From positions 1 to 30,868 of the IMG/VR virus record IMGVR_UViG_3300036900_000176: a DNA stretch of 30,868 bases, one strand, 5' to 3'. The notes under the pieces are model-generated. The model ran no database searches and was not told the DNA's origin. It saw nothing but the letters and a program-made list of their open reading frames with translations. A program made the position numbers and the translations under genes. The stretch is from a virus. The stretch's first letter is position 1, and each line of letters opens with the position of its first letter. Shown one piece after another: positions 7,576-16,456 of the stretch.

Positions 7576-8136
7576 ATGCCCGACTCCATCGATCGTGACG
7601 CGCTGCCCGCCGGCCTGCTCGCGCTCGCGAAGGCCCAGGCGCGCGTCGACCACGACGCCGATGACCTGCTGCTGACCGAGCAACTCGCGCAGGCGATCGA
7701 CGACGTCGAGCGGCTCACGAATGCGACCCTGTTCGAGCGCGTGCTCTCGGTCGACTCGCGCGACCTGGTCACGCCGCCGCTGTGGTCCTGGGCGCTCTCG
7801 GGCTCGGGCAATTGGATCGGCCTGCCGTTCAACAACGTGACCGCGCTCGTCGCCGTCGACGCGGACGGCCTGGACGTCTCGGCGGGCTACCGCATTCGCC
7901 AGGCCGACCTCGGGGGCGTGGGGACGGCCTGGCTGCAGGGCCCGAGCGTCGTCGCGACGCTGCCTGTCGTCTTCACGTTCACGGCGGGACTGGCGACGCC
8001 GAGCGCGATCGCGCCGGCGCTGCGCCGGCTCATCCTGCGCCGGGCCGCGGCGCTCTACGAATACCGCGAGGCCGCGCTGCCGCTGTCGGATTCCGACCTG
8101 GCCGGCGAGCCGTCGCTCTGGAGGCCCGACCTATGA
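7576..8136 (+). CDS. Head-tail connector (adaptor, gp6-like)
   Basis: Probable adaptor ring that docks beneath the portal. The fold pattern fits the gp6/gp15-like connector family: an N-terminal helical bundle (LLTEQLAQAIDDVERLTNATLFER), a central beta insertion ending IGLPFNNVTALVAVDADG, and a C-terminal helix RRLILRRAAALYEYRE. At 186 residues it is of ordinary size. It lies 18 bases after the collagen-like gene and overlaps the next gene by ATGA, in the standard position between portal and head closure. Confidence 0.82.
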   Translation: MPDSIDRDALPAGLLALAKAQARVDHDADDLLLTEQLAQAIDDVERLTNATLFERVLSVDSRDLVTPPLWSWALSGSGNWIGLPFNNVTALVAVDADGLDVSAGYRIRQADLGGVGTAWLQGPSVVATLPVVFTFTAGLATPSAIAPALRRLILRRAAALYEYREAALPLSDSDLAGEPSLWRPDL

Positions 8137-8468
8137 AAGCCGGCCTGATGCGCCGTCGCATTCGGCTCGAGCGGCCGACGACGCTCGCCGACGACTTCGG
8201 CGCGCCGGTCAAGTCCTGGGCGCTCGTGGCCGAAGTGCACGCGGCCGTCGATTCGGTCTCGGGCCGCGAATACTTCGCCGCCGATCGCGAGCTCGCCGAC
8301 GCCACGTGGCGAATCACGCTGCGTGCGCTGCCGGACACGCTGCCCGAGCCGGACTGGCGCGTCGTCGATGTGGACAACGGCCAGATTTTCGACGTCCGCG
8401 CCGTCCTGCCCTCGCACGAGCGCGCCGCGCTCACCCTCGCCGCCTCGTGCGGCTCGTCCGAACCCTGA
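8133..8468 (+). CDS. Head closure / head-tail joining protein
   Basis: Probable stopper ring closing the DNA channel below the adaptor (HK97 gp7 / SPP1 gp16-like head-tail joining family). At 111 residues it has family size, and the sequence runs as a small beta barrel: RRRIRLERPTTLADDFG, then SWALVAEVHAAVDSVSGREYFAADRE, then DWRVVDVDNGQIFDVRAVLP. This matches the usual 'tlDeyGapv..W..va.vwA.v..lsg.E...a' pattern. The ATG overlaps the adaptor stop. A longer in-frame reading starting upstream inside the adaptor gene is rejected because it would lie wholly in another gene. Confidence 0.85.
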   Translation: MKAGLMRRRIRLERPTTLADDFGAPVKSWALVAEVHAAVDSVSGREYFAADRELADATWRITLRALPDTLPEPDWRVVDVDNGQIFDVRAVLPSHERAALTLAASCGSSEP

Positions 8469-8495
8469 ACCCCGCCCGCCTGAGGAGTCCGCACC

Positions 8496-9182
8496 ATGGC
8501 AAAAGTCAAGTCTGCCGCGCAGCTGTATCTGACCCCGACCGGGCTCGACCCGACCGATCCGGCGCTGGCGCTGACGCTGACCGGGATCAGCGCCGCAGCG
8601 CCGGCCGTGGCCGTGGCGACGGCCCCGCTCGATGCGGGTTTCATCGAGGGCACGATCGCGCTGCTGCGCGACACGACCGCCGAGGACCTCGACGGCTACG
8701 GCTGGCGCGCCTCGAACCCGACCGGCTCGAGCTTCGCGCTCGACGACTCCGACCGCACCGGCGACCAGGCGACGACCGGGGGCACGTATCAGCCGTTCAT
8801 CGTCGGCGAGGACCTGATCCACGCTTGCGTCGCGCAGGTCACGGTCACCGGCCAGGCGCCCGACTCGATCAGCATGGACGATATGTGTGGCACCTCGACC
8901 GTGCTCGGCGACGCGAAGCCGCCGACGTTCACGTTCACGGGCTGGGTCGACAAGGAATCCCTGGGTTTCCGCAACCTGATGCAGGCCTCGCTCGAGAGTC
9001 CGAAGCAGCCGCGCTATCTGCTGATCGACTATGGCGAGCCGGCCGGCTACATCTTCGGGCCGGTCGAGGTCGGCGAAATCACGATCACCGCGGCCACGAG
9101 CGCCGGCCTGCAGTTCTCGGGTTCGGGCGTCTTCACTGAAGTCCCGACCTATTCCTGGGCGCTCGGCGCCGTGACGGCCTGA
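8496..9182 (+). CDS. Major tail tube protein
   Basis: Probable tube subunit of a non-contractile tail. It is 228 residues long, beta-rich, with an N-terminal tube-like segment (KSAAQLYLTPTGLDPTDPA), short hydrophobic strands and a C-terminal strand pair (GYIFGPVEVGEITITAATSAG). A TGAGGAG sequence precedes the ATG. It sits directly after head closure and before the chaperone pair. Here the tail terminator gene lies after the chaperones, whereas it more often precedes the tube gene. Assignment rests on order, size and composition rather than a diagnostic motif. Confidence 0.78.
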   Translation: MAKVKSAAQLYLTPTGLDPTDPALALTLTGISAAAPAVAVATAPLDAGFIEGTIALLRDTTAEDLDGYGWRASNPTGSSFALDDSDRTGDQATTGGTYQPFIVGEDLIHACVAQVTVTGQAPDSISMDDMCGTSTVLGDAKPPTFTFTGWVDKESLGFRNLMQASLESPKQPRYLLIDYGEPAGYIFGPVEVGEITITAATSAGLQFSGSGVFTEVPTYSWALGAVTA

Positions 9183-9198
9183 CGGCGAGCGCGCGGCC

Positions 9199-9576
9199 AT
9201 GCCCTACGCCCCCGCCCGCCGCCTGGTACACGATGCGCCGCGCCTGGCCGCACACTTCGCCGGCGCCCGGCTCGAGCTCGTCGAGCTCACGTTCGGGCCG
9301 CAGTTCGAGATTGCGGTCGGCGTGCGCACGCGCGGCGACCATCCCGGCCTGGCGATGCTCGCGCGTGCGCTGCACATCGACGGCGAGCCGCTCGGGCTGG
9401 ACGGCCTGCGGGCGCTCCCCGGGTTCCTCGGCGCGGAGTTAAACGCGTTGATGCTCGAGACCGTGCGCATGCACGCCGACCCCCTCGAGGACGACGTCCC
9501 CGCGGCCGAGGCGAGCGCGAACGATGCGACCGCGGAGGGCGCGCCGCCGGGGGAATCGCGGACGAGGTCGGCATGA
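9199..9576 (+). CDS. Tail assembly chaperone, G-like
   Basis: Probable chaperone coating the tape measure during tail assembly, equivalent in position to lambda gpG. It has 125 residues: an N-terminal domain (RRLVHDAPRLAAHFAGARLELVEL), a middle helix, and an acidic, disordered C-terminus. The next ORF is in the -1 frame, and that frame is open back to a G GGG GAA run at 9549-9555. A ribosomal -1 slip there would make a G-GT-like fusion. The ATG follows the tube gene by 16 bases. Confidence 0.7.
   Translation: MPYAPARRLVHDAPRLAAHFAGARLELVELTFGPQFEIAVGVRTRGDHPGLAMLARALHIDGEPLGLDGLRALPGFLGAELNALMLETVRMHADPLEDDVPAAEASANDATAEGAPPGESRTRSA
9549..9555 (+). other. Candidate -1 programmed frameshift site (G GGG GAA)
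   Basis: In the frame of the upstream chaperone the codons read CCG GGG GAA. The -1 frame is open from here through the downstream ORF without a stop, so slippage would produce one fused chaperone. The A-site re-pairing is not ideal (GAA to GGA), so the exact slip point is uncertain. Confidence 0.4.
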
Positions 9577-9791
9577 GGCGCGCGCATGCCGGGCTCGTCT
9601 TCTCGCTGGCCGCGCGCCTGGGCCGCACGGCCGCCGAAGTCGAGGCGCTGTCCACGCGCGAAGTGCGCGGCTGGCTCGCACACTTCCGCCGCGCCGCGCA
9701 CGACGCCGACGAGGCCGGCGGCTTCGACGCCGACGCGCTCGATCCGCGCAGCGTCGACCGCGCCACGCTGCGCGCTGCGTTCCACCATTGA
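9573..9791 (+). CDS. Tail assembly chaperone, T-like domain
   Basis: Small 72-residue helical protein (HAGLVFSLAARLGRTAAEVEALSTREVRGWLAHFRRAAHD) of the kind found as the frameshifted T domain after the G-like chaperone, where it contacts the tube protein. It is in the -1 frame relative to the gene before it and overlaps it by ATGA. It may therefore be made alone from its own ATG or as a -1 fusion, or both. The motif 'LS.RE...W.a.f' is typical of small tail proteins in this position. Confidence 0.65.
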   Translation: MRRAHAGLVFSLAARLGRTAAEVEALSTREVRGWLAHFRRAAHDADEAGGFDADALDPRSVDRATLRAAFHH

Positions 9792-9802
9792 AAACCGCCG
9801 CC

Positions 9803-10228
9803 ATGCTTGCCGAGCGCCCGCCCCTCGATCCGCCGCCCGCAACCTCCGAGCAGGACCTCGTCTCCATGCTCGCGCTCGCGCTGGCGCCGGTGCCGGTCTG
9901 GTGGGGCTATGCGCCGGCCGAGGAGGTCGAGAAACCACCCTCCCTGCCGCTCGTCGTCGTCGTGCGCACCTCGGCCGTTGTGCGCACCGACTGGGCCGAT
10001 ATGTGTGAGGAGGACGACGCCGCCCCGATCCCGGCCGACGTCACCCTGCAGGTTCGGGTCTGGCATCCCGAGTACAGTGCGGCGCGCGCGCTCCAGGCGA
10101 GCGTGCGCGCGACGCTGCGCGCGCTCCAGGGATGGGCCGTGCAAAGCGAGTTCGACGCCCGCGACGCAGACCTGCGCGCCTGGGCGATCTCCTCGGATTG
10201 GCTGGCCGTCGCGACGGTGCTGGAATGA
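9803..10228 (+). CDS. Tail terminator / tail completion protein
   Basis: Probable protein that caps the tube and joins it to head closure (tail terminator-like). It has 141 residues: an N-terminal helix (SEQDLVSMLALALAPVPVWWGYA), central strands LPLVVVVRTSAVVRT, and a helix-strand C-terminus (SAARALQASVRATLRALQGW). Alternation of one long helix packed on a sheet is expected for this fold. An alternative in-frame TTG at 9788 would couple it to the previous stop; the ATG is preferred. It follows the chaperone pair rather than preceding the tube gene, an uncommon order. Confidence 0.62.
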   Translation: MLAERPPLDPPPATSEQDLVSMLALALAPVPVWWGYAPAEEVEKPPSLPLVVVVRTSAVVRTDWADMCEEDDAAPIPADVTLQVRVWHPEYSAARALQASVRATLRALQGWAVQSEFDARDADLRAWAISSDWLAVATVLE

Positions 10229-10241
10229 TCGGGGGCCGGCC

Positions 10242-11015
10242 GTGGCGCTCGTGATTCCCGCCCGCAAAACGATCGACCTCGGGGGCGGCCAGGTCGGCGC
10301 GCGCGAGTCGCTCGCCCGCGAGATCGCGCTGCAGTCGCTCGAGGACGTTCGCACGATGCTGCGAACGATCACGATCACCGAGACGGCCCAGCAAATCCGG
10401 CTCGGCAACCCGCCGAACCTGACCGAGGTCGACGGCCAGGCCGCGAAGCCGGTCACCGCCGCCGAAAAGCGGACCGTCGTGATCTTCGGCGCGACGCTCG
10501 CCGCCGCCGCAATGCGGCTCGTCGAGTCGGCGCTCGCCGCTGCGATCGCGAAAACCACGACCGCGCGCTCCGGGGGCCTGGGCGATATCACGGGCCATTG
10601 GCAATGGCTGCTGATCACGAAGGCCGGCGTGCGGCGCGTCTCGAGCGCGAACCCGCCCGCGGCGCTCACGATCTCCGATCGGCTCGTGCTGCAGCCGCGC
10701 GACGTCCCCTATGCGGCCAATGTGAATCAGGCCGTGGACGGCGTGCTGAATCGGGGCGGCAAGACGCTCGTCGGCACGGCCGGGGGACTGAAGCGCCGGC
10801 GGCGCGTCAAGCGCGCGGGCGCCAAGGGCAAGGGCTCGGCCGTCGGGTTCCTCGAGGCCGCGACGGCGTCGCTCAAGAGTCGCACCGACTTTCGTCAATT
10901 CGCGGTCTATGCCGCGTTCTCGCTCACCCACAAGGTCCCCGGCGAGCGCTCGAAAAAGCAGGGCTCCCCCATGATCGTGATTCGTCCGCGCCGGCGTGGC
11001 GCGCTGCGGGGCTGA
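10242..11015 (+). CDS. Tail protein of unknown function, 257 aa
   Basis: Not confidently recognised. The start is a GTG (VALVIPARK) 13 bases after the previous stop, preceded by GGGGG. The product has an N-terminal basic segment, a central Ala-rich hydrophobic helix (VIFGATLAAAAMRLVESALAAAIA) and a strongly basic C-terminus with RRRRVKRAGAKGKG and RPRRRGALRG. The position just before the tape measure is often held by tail completion or HK97 gp10-like joining proteins. The basic C-terminus could bind DNA or the acidic chaperone. No membrane targeting signal is seen. Confidence 0.65.
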   Translation: MALVIPARKTIDLGGGQVGARESLAREIALQSLEDVRTMLRTITITETAQQIRLGNPPNLTEVDGQAAKPVTAAEKRTVVIFGATLAAAAMRLVESALAAAIAKTTTARSGGLGDITGHWQWLLITKAGVRRVSSANPPAALTISDRLVLQPRDVPYAANVNQAVDGVLNRGGKTLVGTAGGLKRRRRVKRAGAKGKGSAVGFLEAATASLKSRTDFRQFAVYAAFSLTHKVPGERSKKQGSPMIVIRPRRRGALRG

Positions 11016-11019
11016 TGCC

Positions 11020-13005
11020 ATGGCCGACGCGATCGAGCGCCTGTATCGCCTGAGCGTCGACGCGACGCAGGCCGTCTCGCAGATCACCAAGCTGAACACG
11101 AACGTCGACAAGTTTGCCTCCAGCCTGGCGACGATCGGCAAGACCATCGGCGGCGCGCTCGCGCTCGACTACGTCGTCGACAAGTTCTCGGCCGTCGTCG
11201 ATGGCATGGACGACATTGTTAAGGCCTCGCAGCGCGTGGGGGTCTCGGCCGAGAACCTGCAGGCGCTGCGCTACGCCGCCGAGGCCTCGGGCGCCAGCGC
11301 CGACACGCTCGACAAAGGCCTCGAGCGGCTCGGCGCGAACCTGCAAGACGTCGAGGCCGGCACGACCGACGCGGCCCGGGCGCTGAAAGCGTTCGGCGTC
11401 ACCAGCACCGACACGACCGAGAGCGCGTTTGCGAAAATCTCGGCCGGCTTTGCGAAGCTTCCCGACGGCGCGCAGAAGACGGCCGCGGCGATGAACATTT
11501 TCGGCAAGGCCGGCGCCGAGTTGATTCCGACGCTCAACGCCGGCGCCGACGGCCTGGCCGCGTTCTCTGAGGAGGCGCAGTCGCTCGGGCTCGTGCTCTC
11601 GACCTCGACGCTCAAGGCCGCCGAAGCGTTCAACGATCAGTTGGACATGCTCGGCAACATGAGCAAGGCCAGCGCGCAGCAGTTCGCCGCCGGCCTGCTG
11701 CCCGCGCTGCAGACGATCACGACGGCGCTGATCGATGCGAAAAAGGGCGGCGACGGCTTCCAGTCCTGGGGCGAGCGTGTCGGCGACGTCCTCGTCGACG
11801 TCGCAAAGTTTGCGATCCTGGTGGCGACCGGCTTCGAGAAAGTCGGCGAGACGCTCGGCGCCGTCGCCGCCGGCCTGGCCGATCCGTTCCACGCGCGCGC
11901 GATCTTCGACGCCCTCGGCGAGGAGCTCGACCGGCTCAACGACAAGGCCGCCGCGACGATGGAGGACCTCGACGCGCGGCTGCAGAAGTTCAAGGATGGT
12001 CAGAAGGCCTTCGTCGGGCCGCCGGCGCCGCCGACCGAGCCGATTGCGAAACTCGTGATTGCCACGGGCAAGCTGACCGAGGCGCAGCAGCACGCCGCCG
12101 ACATGATGAAGGTCTACACGGCCGCGGCCGCCGCGAACGCGACCGAGGACGAGCGCGCCGCGAAGGCCGCCGACGAGCGCGCGAAGTCGACGAAGGCCGT
12201 CGACGACGCGCTGCACGCCTCGGCGCGCGGCCAGGAGGAGGCGACGAAAAACGCCGAGGACGCGTTCGACACCGAGCAGAAACGGCTCGCGCTGCTGGAC
12301 GGCTACACGAAGATGCTCGAGACGGGCGACGAGTGGCAGCAGAAATTCGCCGCCTCGCAAATCCTGCTGCTCGATCCGCCCAAGAAAATGGCCGACGCGA
12401 TCGCGCAGACGACCACCGAAATCGATGTGCTGACCGACGGGTTCAAGCACTTTTTCGACAACCTGGCGCACGGCACGGCCGACGCGCTGGACCTGTTCAA
12501 GTCGATGGTCCAGTCGATCATTGCCGAGCTACTGAAACTCTGGGCGCAGAAATACATCATTGAGTTTTTCTTCCCCAAGGCCCGCGCCACCCCGGCGCCC
12601 GCGTCCGGCACGGGCGGGCTGTTCGCCGCCGGCGGCGCGTTCGACGCGGGCCGCGTGATCCCGTTCGCGACCGGGGGCGTGATCGGCTCGCCGACCCTGT
12701 TTCGCATGGCGGGGCGCAGCCTCGGCCTGGCCGGCGAGGCCGGCCCCGAGGCGATCCTGCCGCTGCAGCGCACGGGCGACGGCGCGCTCGGCGTGCGGGG
12801 CATGGTGCCGGCCATGAACGTGGCGATCCACAACCACACCGACGCGGCCGTCTCCGCGCGGCGCAACAACGCGGGCGACCTGGAGGTGATCATCGAGCAG
12901 ACCCGCAAGGCGATCGCGGCCGACTTCCGCCGCGGGGGCACCGACGTCGCGCGCGCGGCCGAGGCCGCCTATCGGCTCTCGCGCGGCGCCGCGGCGCCGT
13001 TCTGA
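11020..13005 (+). CDS. Tape measure protein
   Basis: Sets tail length and is ejected ahead of DNA. It has 661 residues, mainly helical and Ala/Lys/Asp-rich, with hydrophobic stretches near residues 35-65 and 255-290 and again near 495-520 (SMVQSIIAELLKLWAQKYIIEFFF). The C-terminus has the lambda-H-like signature FATGGVIGSPTLFRMAG followed by GLAGEAGPEAILPL. At about 0.15 nm per residue the tail would be near 100 nm, so a siphovirus-like particle is expected. The ATG at 11020 is chosen over an in-frame ATG at 10996 that overlaps the upstream gene. Confidence 0.93.
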   Translation: MADAIERLYRLSVDATQAVSQITKLNTNVDKFASSLATIGKTIGGALALDYVVDKFSAVVDGMDDIVKASQRVGVSAENLQALRYAAEASGASADTLDKGLERLGANLQDVEAGTTDAARALKAFGVTSTDTTESAFAKISAGFAKLPDGAQKTAAAMNIFGKAGAELIPTLNAGADGLAAFSEEAQSLGLVLSTSTLKAAEAFNDQLDMLGNMSKASAQQFAAGLLPALQTITTALIDAKKGGDGFQSWGERVGDVLVDVAKFAILVATGFEKVGETLGAVAAGLADPFHARAIFDALGEELDRLNDKAAATMEDLDARLQKFKDGQKAFVGPPAPPTEPIAKLVIATGKLTEAQQHAADMMKVYTAAAAANATEDERAAKAADERAKSTKAVDDALHASARGQEEATKNAEDAFDTEQKRLALLDGYTKMLETGDEWQQKFAASQILLLDPPKKMADAIAQTTTEIDVLTDGFKHFFDNLAHGTADALDLFKSMVQSIIAELLKLWAQKYIIEFFFPKARATPAPASGTGGLFAAGGAFDAGRVIPFATGGVIGSPTLFRMAGRSLGLAGEAGPEAILPLQRTGDGALGVRGMVPAMNVAIHNHTDAAVSARRNNAGDLEVIIEQTRKAIAADFRRGGTDVARAAEAAYRLSRGAAAPF

Positions 13006-13033
13006 AACCGAATGGCCACGGGACAACCCTGAC

Positions 13034-13546
13034 ATGCCCTCGACCGGCGTCTCGATCGATCTCGCACGCGCCTGGGCGAGCGCGCCCGCCGGCGTCGACC
13101 TGTGGCCGACGCTGACGCTCGAGCACCCCCTTTGGGCCGCGCCCTACTACCTGACCTCGGCGCCGCAGCCTTTCACGGTCACCCTCGAGACGGGCCCCTT
13201 GGTCACGTTCACGCCGTTTCCGTTTTCCGTCGTGCTGCCCACCGTCGACGGTGCCGGCCAGCAAGACCTGCAGGTCACGCTCACGAACGCCGACCCCCTC
13301 ATCGCCGACGCCGTGCAGCGCGCGCACGCCGACCCGACGCAGCGCATCGTCGCGACCTATCGCCTGTACCTGTCCACGCTCGGCGTGACGCAACCGCCGC
13401 AGTCGCCGCCGCTGAAACTCGCGTTCGACTCCGTCCAGATCACCGAGGAGGCCGTCGCCGGGATTGCGGGGCGATCCAACACGCTGAACCGGCGCTTTCC
13501 CGGGGTCTGGTACGACGTCGCACACTTTCCGGGGCTCGATCGATGA
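13034..13546 (+). CDS. Minor tail protein, DUF1833 family
   Basis: Member of a small distal-tail family found between tape measure and NlpC/P60 protein in lambda-like tails. The 170-residue sequence is beta-rich: a central repeat PFTVTLETGPLVTFTPFPFSVVLP, then GAGQQDLQVTLTNADPLIADAV, and a C-terminus RFPGVWYDVAHFPGLDR. It probably forms part of the tail-tip ring linking tube and hub. Its stop overlaps the next gene's ATG. Confidence 0.82.
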   Translation: MPSTGVSIDLARAWASAPAGVDLWPTLTLEHPLWAAPYYLTSAPQPFTVTLETGPLVTFTPFPFSVVLPTVDGAGQQDLQVTLTNADPLIADAVQRAHADPTQRIVATYRLYLSTLGVTQPPQSPPLKLAFDSVQITEEAVAGIAGRSNTLNRRFPGVWYDVAHFPGLDR

Positions 13547-13959
13547 CGCACCCTCGCCTGATCGACTGGCGCCAGATCGAGGCCGTGCTGCGCGACCTGC
13601 CCGGCCAGCCCTTCCGGCGCGGCGCGCGCGGCCCCGACGCGTTCGACTGCTGGGGGCTCGTGCTCGAGGTCCGGCGCCGGCTTGACCTGGCGCTGCCGCC
13701 CGATTTTGCGAGCGGGGAATTGACGCGGGAAAACTTGCGCGACCTGTTCCACGCCGAGCGGCCCGCGGGCTGGCGCCGCATCGAGCCGGCGCTCGGCGCG
13801 ATCGTGCTCGCCAACGACGCGACGCATGCGGGTGTGCTCGTCTCCAATCGCGTGCTGCACACGCAGGCGCGCGCCGGCGTCGTGGCCTGGACGCTCGGAC
13901 ACTGGGCTGCCAATTTCGGCGGGCTCGAGTGCTGGGAGCGTGCGGGGCCGGGGGGCTGA
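13543..13959 (+). CDS. NlpC/P60-family tail assembly peptidase
   Basis: Lambda gpK-like tail-tip protein with an NlpC/P60 cysteine peptidase fold. The expected catalytic Cys is Cys36 in DAFDCWGLVLEV. His95 in NDATHAGVLV is the likely partner, and His106 may be the third residue. At 138 residues it is a single domain without the MPN-like part of gpK. It may cleave peptidoglycan peptides during DNA entry or act in tail-tip assembly. It overlaps the DUF1833 gene by ATGA and precedes the tail-tip J protein by four bases, the normal order. Confidence 0.88.
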   Translation: MTHPRLIDWRQIEAVLRDLPGQPFRRGARGPDAFDCWGLVLEVRRRLDLALPPDFASGELTRENLRDLFHAERPAGWRRIEPALGAIVLANDATHAGVLVSNRVLHTQARAGVVAWTLGHWAANFGGLECWERAGPGG

Positions 13960-13963
13960 TCCG

Positions 13964-16456
13964 ATGGCCGACGTCGTCGTCCTGTTGAACCCGCTCGACG
14001 TCTCGCGCCGCCGGCGCTGGTCGGTCGCCACCGGCGAGCCGCTGCTCGCCTGGCTCGAGTCGCACGAGCCGGCCGTCGGCGCGCTCGAGCGCCAGGTCTA
14101 CGTCAACGGCACCCCCTGCACCGATCCGACCTATCGCACGCACGAGCGCGACGAGATCCTCGTCGCCTTCGCGCCGGGCGTGGGCGTGCCCATCGGCGTC
14201 TTTGTGCTTAATTCGCTCATCTCGATGGCGATTTCGTTCGTCGTCTCGAAGATATTCGCCCCCTCGCAGCCGACCGCGGCCGACACGCCGCAACCCTCGC
14301 AGGTCTACGGCATCGCGCCGCCGCGCAACACGGTGCGGCTTGGCCAACCCATCCCGGCCATCTACGGCAGCGTCATTGCGCAGCCGGATTTCGCCGCGCA
14401 GCCGTACGTGATCTTCGACGGCAATGACCAGTTCCTGCACGCGCTGCTGTGCATTGGCCTGGGCGACTACGATGTGACCGAGCTCCTCCTCGGGCAGACC
14501 TCGGCCTCGACCCTCGTCGACGTCGTGCAGTGGTCGGTCTACCTGCCCGCGGCGCACGGCAGCGCGTTCGGCGTGATCGAGGGCGCGTTCGGCGTGCGCG
14601 AAAACGTCGTGACGTCGCCGGCCGTGGGCGACCAGGAGCTCGTCGCGCCCAACGCCGGCGGCGCCCTCATCCCCTCGACCTGGTATTGGGCGCTGTCGGG
14701 CGTGGCCGCCTCACACAGCGATCCGGGCGGGCTCGACCTGACGCTGTCGCCGACCGTCTCGGGCAAGCTCGCGAAGCTCGCGACGGTGGCCGGCCCGACG
14801 CCGGCGCTCGGCACGGCAGTTTTCTGCAAGCTCGGGTTCGACGGCTCGACCTACACCTCGGGCACCTACACGGCCGCGGCCTACACGCCGGACCAGCAGA
14901 CGGCGCCCGGCGCCCTCATCCCGCCGCCGAGCTACTCGCAGGCCGGCCAGGCGAAATGGCTCGGCTACTTCTCGACCTGCAAGCCCGGCCAGCACGGCTC
15001 CCTGCTCGAGCTCGATTTCGTCTTTCCGGGCGGGCTGTACACGGGCGACGCGTCGGGCAATCTGAACAATTGCACGGTGAACGTGACGGTGGAGGCGCAG
15101 CCGATCGACGCGAACGGCAACAACGCCGGCGCGCTGCAGACCTTCGTCGAGACGTTCACGCAAAAGGACAACACGCCGCAGCGATTCACGCGCGCGCACC
15201 CCGTCCCCTCGGGCCGCTACAAGGTGCGCGCGCAGCGCACGAGCGCGGCCGATTTGAAGGTCACGACCTCGGACCATGTCACCTGGTCGGGGCTCAAGTT
15301 CCAACTCGACCCGCCCCCCGTGGGCACCGTCGTCTATGGCAACGTCACCCTCGTGGCGGTCAAGATGCGCGCCACCAACGGGGTGGCCGCCGACGCCGCT
15401 GGCAGCATGCGCTTTCGGGTCACGCGCCGGCTGCCGCCGCTCGGAACCGGCGCCGCTGCGGCCACGCGCAACCCCGCCGACGCCTTCGTCGATGTGCTCT
15501 GCGCCGCCTACGGGGGGGCGCGCCCGGTCAACGCCGACGAGCTCGACCTCGTCGAATTGACTGCGAGCCGCTCGGCCTGGGCGACGCATGACGGCTTCAA
15601 TGCGATTTTCGACCAGGCCTCGACCGTCTGGGAGGCGCTCGGTCTGGCCGTGCAGACGGTGCACGCGGCGCCGCTGCCCGTGGGCTCTCGCATGTCGCTG
15701 ATCCACGACGGCGCGCAGACCGTGCGCGCGCAAGTGTTCACCGACGCGAACATCGTCGCGGGCTCGCTCCAGGCCACGATGCAATTCGACACGACGGGCA
15801 CGCCCGCGGGAATCCGCGTGAACTATCGCGACCCGCTCTCGTTCTCGGCCGTCGCGCTGCTCAACCCGCCCGACGCACCCGACTTCACGACGGTGAACCT
15901 GTTCGGCTGCACCTCGGCGAGCGTGGCCGCCGAGCATGCGGCGCTGCTGGCCGCGAAGCGAAGCAAGCAACGCGCGCAGATCGCCTTTTCGACCGAGCTC
16001 GAGGGGCTCAACGTGTTGCCCGGCGACCGCATCGGCGTGCAGGCCGACCTCGTCAAATGGGCGCAGGGCGCGCGCGTGGAGGCCGTCGCCGGCAATACGC
16101 TCACGCTCGACACGGTGCTCGTCTGGACGGCCAGCGCCACGCATGCGGTCCTGCTGCGCGACGCCGCCGGCGTGCCGACGCGCGTCGTCGGGGTGACGCC
16201 GGGCGCCCGAGCGAACGAGCTCGTGCTGCCCGCCGCGCCCCCCTTCGCGATCACCGGCGCGAACGCGACGCAGGAGGCGACCGCGCTCGCCTTCGGCGTC
16301 GTCGGCGCCGAGATCACCGACTGGACGGTATCCAAGGTCACCCCGAACGGCGCTACGGTCACGCTCGAGTGCGTGAACTACGACGCCTCGATCTACGCCA
16401 GCGCCGCCGCGTTCACGCACGCGCCGATCGATGCTGCGCAGGAGGTCCTCGCATGA
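13964..16456 (+). CDS. Tail tip / host specificity protein (TipJ-like)
   Basis: Central hub and receptor-engaging protein of the tail tip. It has 830 residues: an N-terminal ubiquitin-like segment with YVNGTPC, a hydrophobic helix at about 74-98 (PIGVFVLNSLISMAISFVVS), then the conserved stretch RNTVRLGQPIPAIYGSVIAQPD at about 121-142 typical of TipJ proteins. A long beta-rich region (about 200-480) is probably a variable insertion that may contact the receptor, followed by the phage-tail_3-type domain to the end. It overlaps the next ATG. It is the main candidate determinant of host range besides the tailspike. Confidence 0.9.
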   Translation: MADVVVLLNPLDVSRRRRWSVATGEPLLAWLESHEPAVGALERQVYVNGTPCTDPTYRTHERDEILVAFAPGVGVPIGVFVLNSLISMAISFVVSKIFAPSQPTAADTPQPSQVYGIAPPRNTVRLGQPIPAIYGSVIAQPDFAAQPYVIFDGNDQFLHALLCIGLGDYDVTELLLGQTSASTLVDVVQWSVYLPAAHGSAFGVIEGAFGVRENVVTSPAVGDQELVAPNAGGALIPSTWYWALSGVAASHSDPGGLDLTLSPTVSGKLAKLATVAGPTPALGTAVFCKLGFDGSTYTSGTYTAAAYTPDQQTAPGALIPPPSYSQAGQAKWLGYFSTCKPGQHGSLLELDFVFPGGLYTGDASGNLNNCTVNVTVEAQPIDANGNNAGALQTFVETFTQKDNTPQRFTRAHPVPSGRYKVRAQRTSAADLKVTTSDHVTWSGLKFQLDPPPVGTVVYGNVTLVAVKMRATNGVAADAAGSMRFRVTRRLPPLGTGAAAATRNPADAFVDVLCAAYGGARPVNADELDLVELTASRSAWATHDGFNAIFDQASTVWEALGLAVQTVHAAPLPVGSRMSLIHDGAQTVRAQVFTDANIVAGSLQATMQFDTTGTPAGIRVNYRDPLSFSAVALLNPPDAPDFTTVNLFGCTSASVAAEHAALLAAKRSKQRAQIAFSTELEGLNVLPGDRIGVQADLVKWAQGARVEAVAGNTLTLDTVLVWTASATHAVLLRDAAGVPTRVVGVTPGARANELVLPAAPPFAITGANATQEATALAFGVVGAEITDWTVSKVTPNGATVTLECVNYDASIYASAAAFTHAPIDAAQEVLA

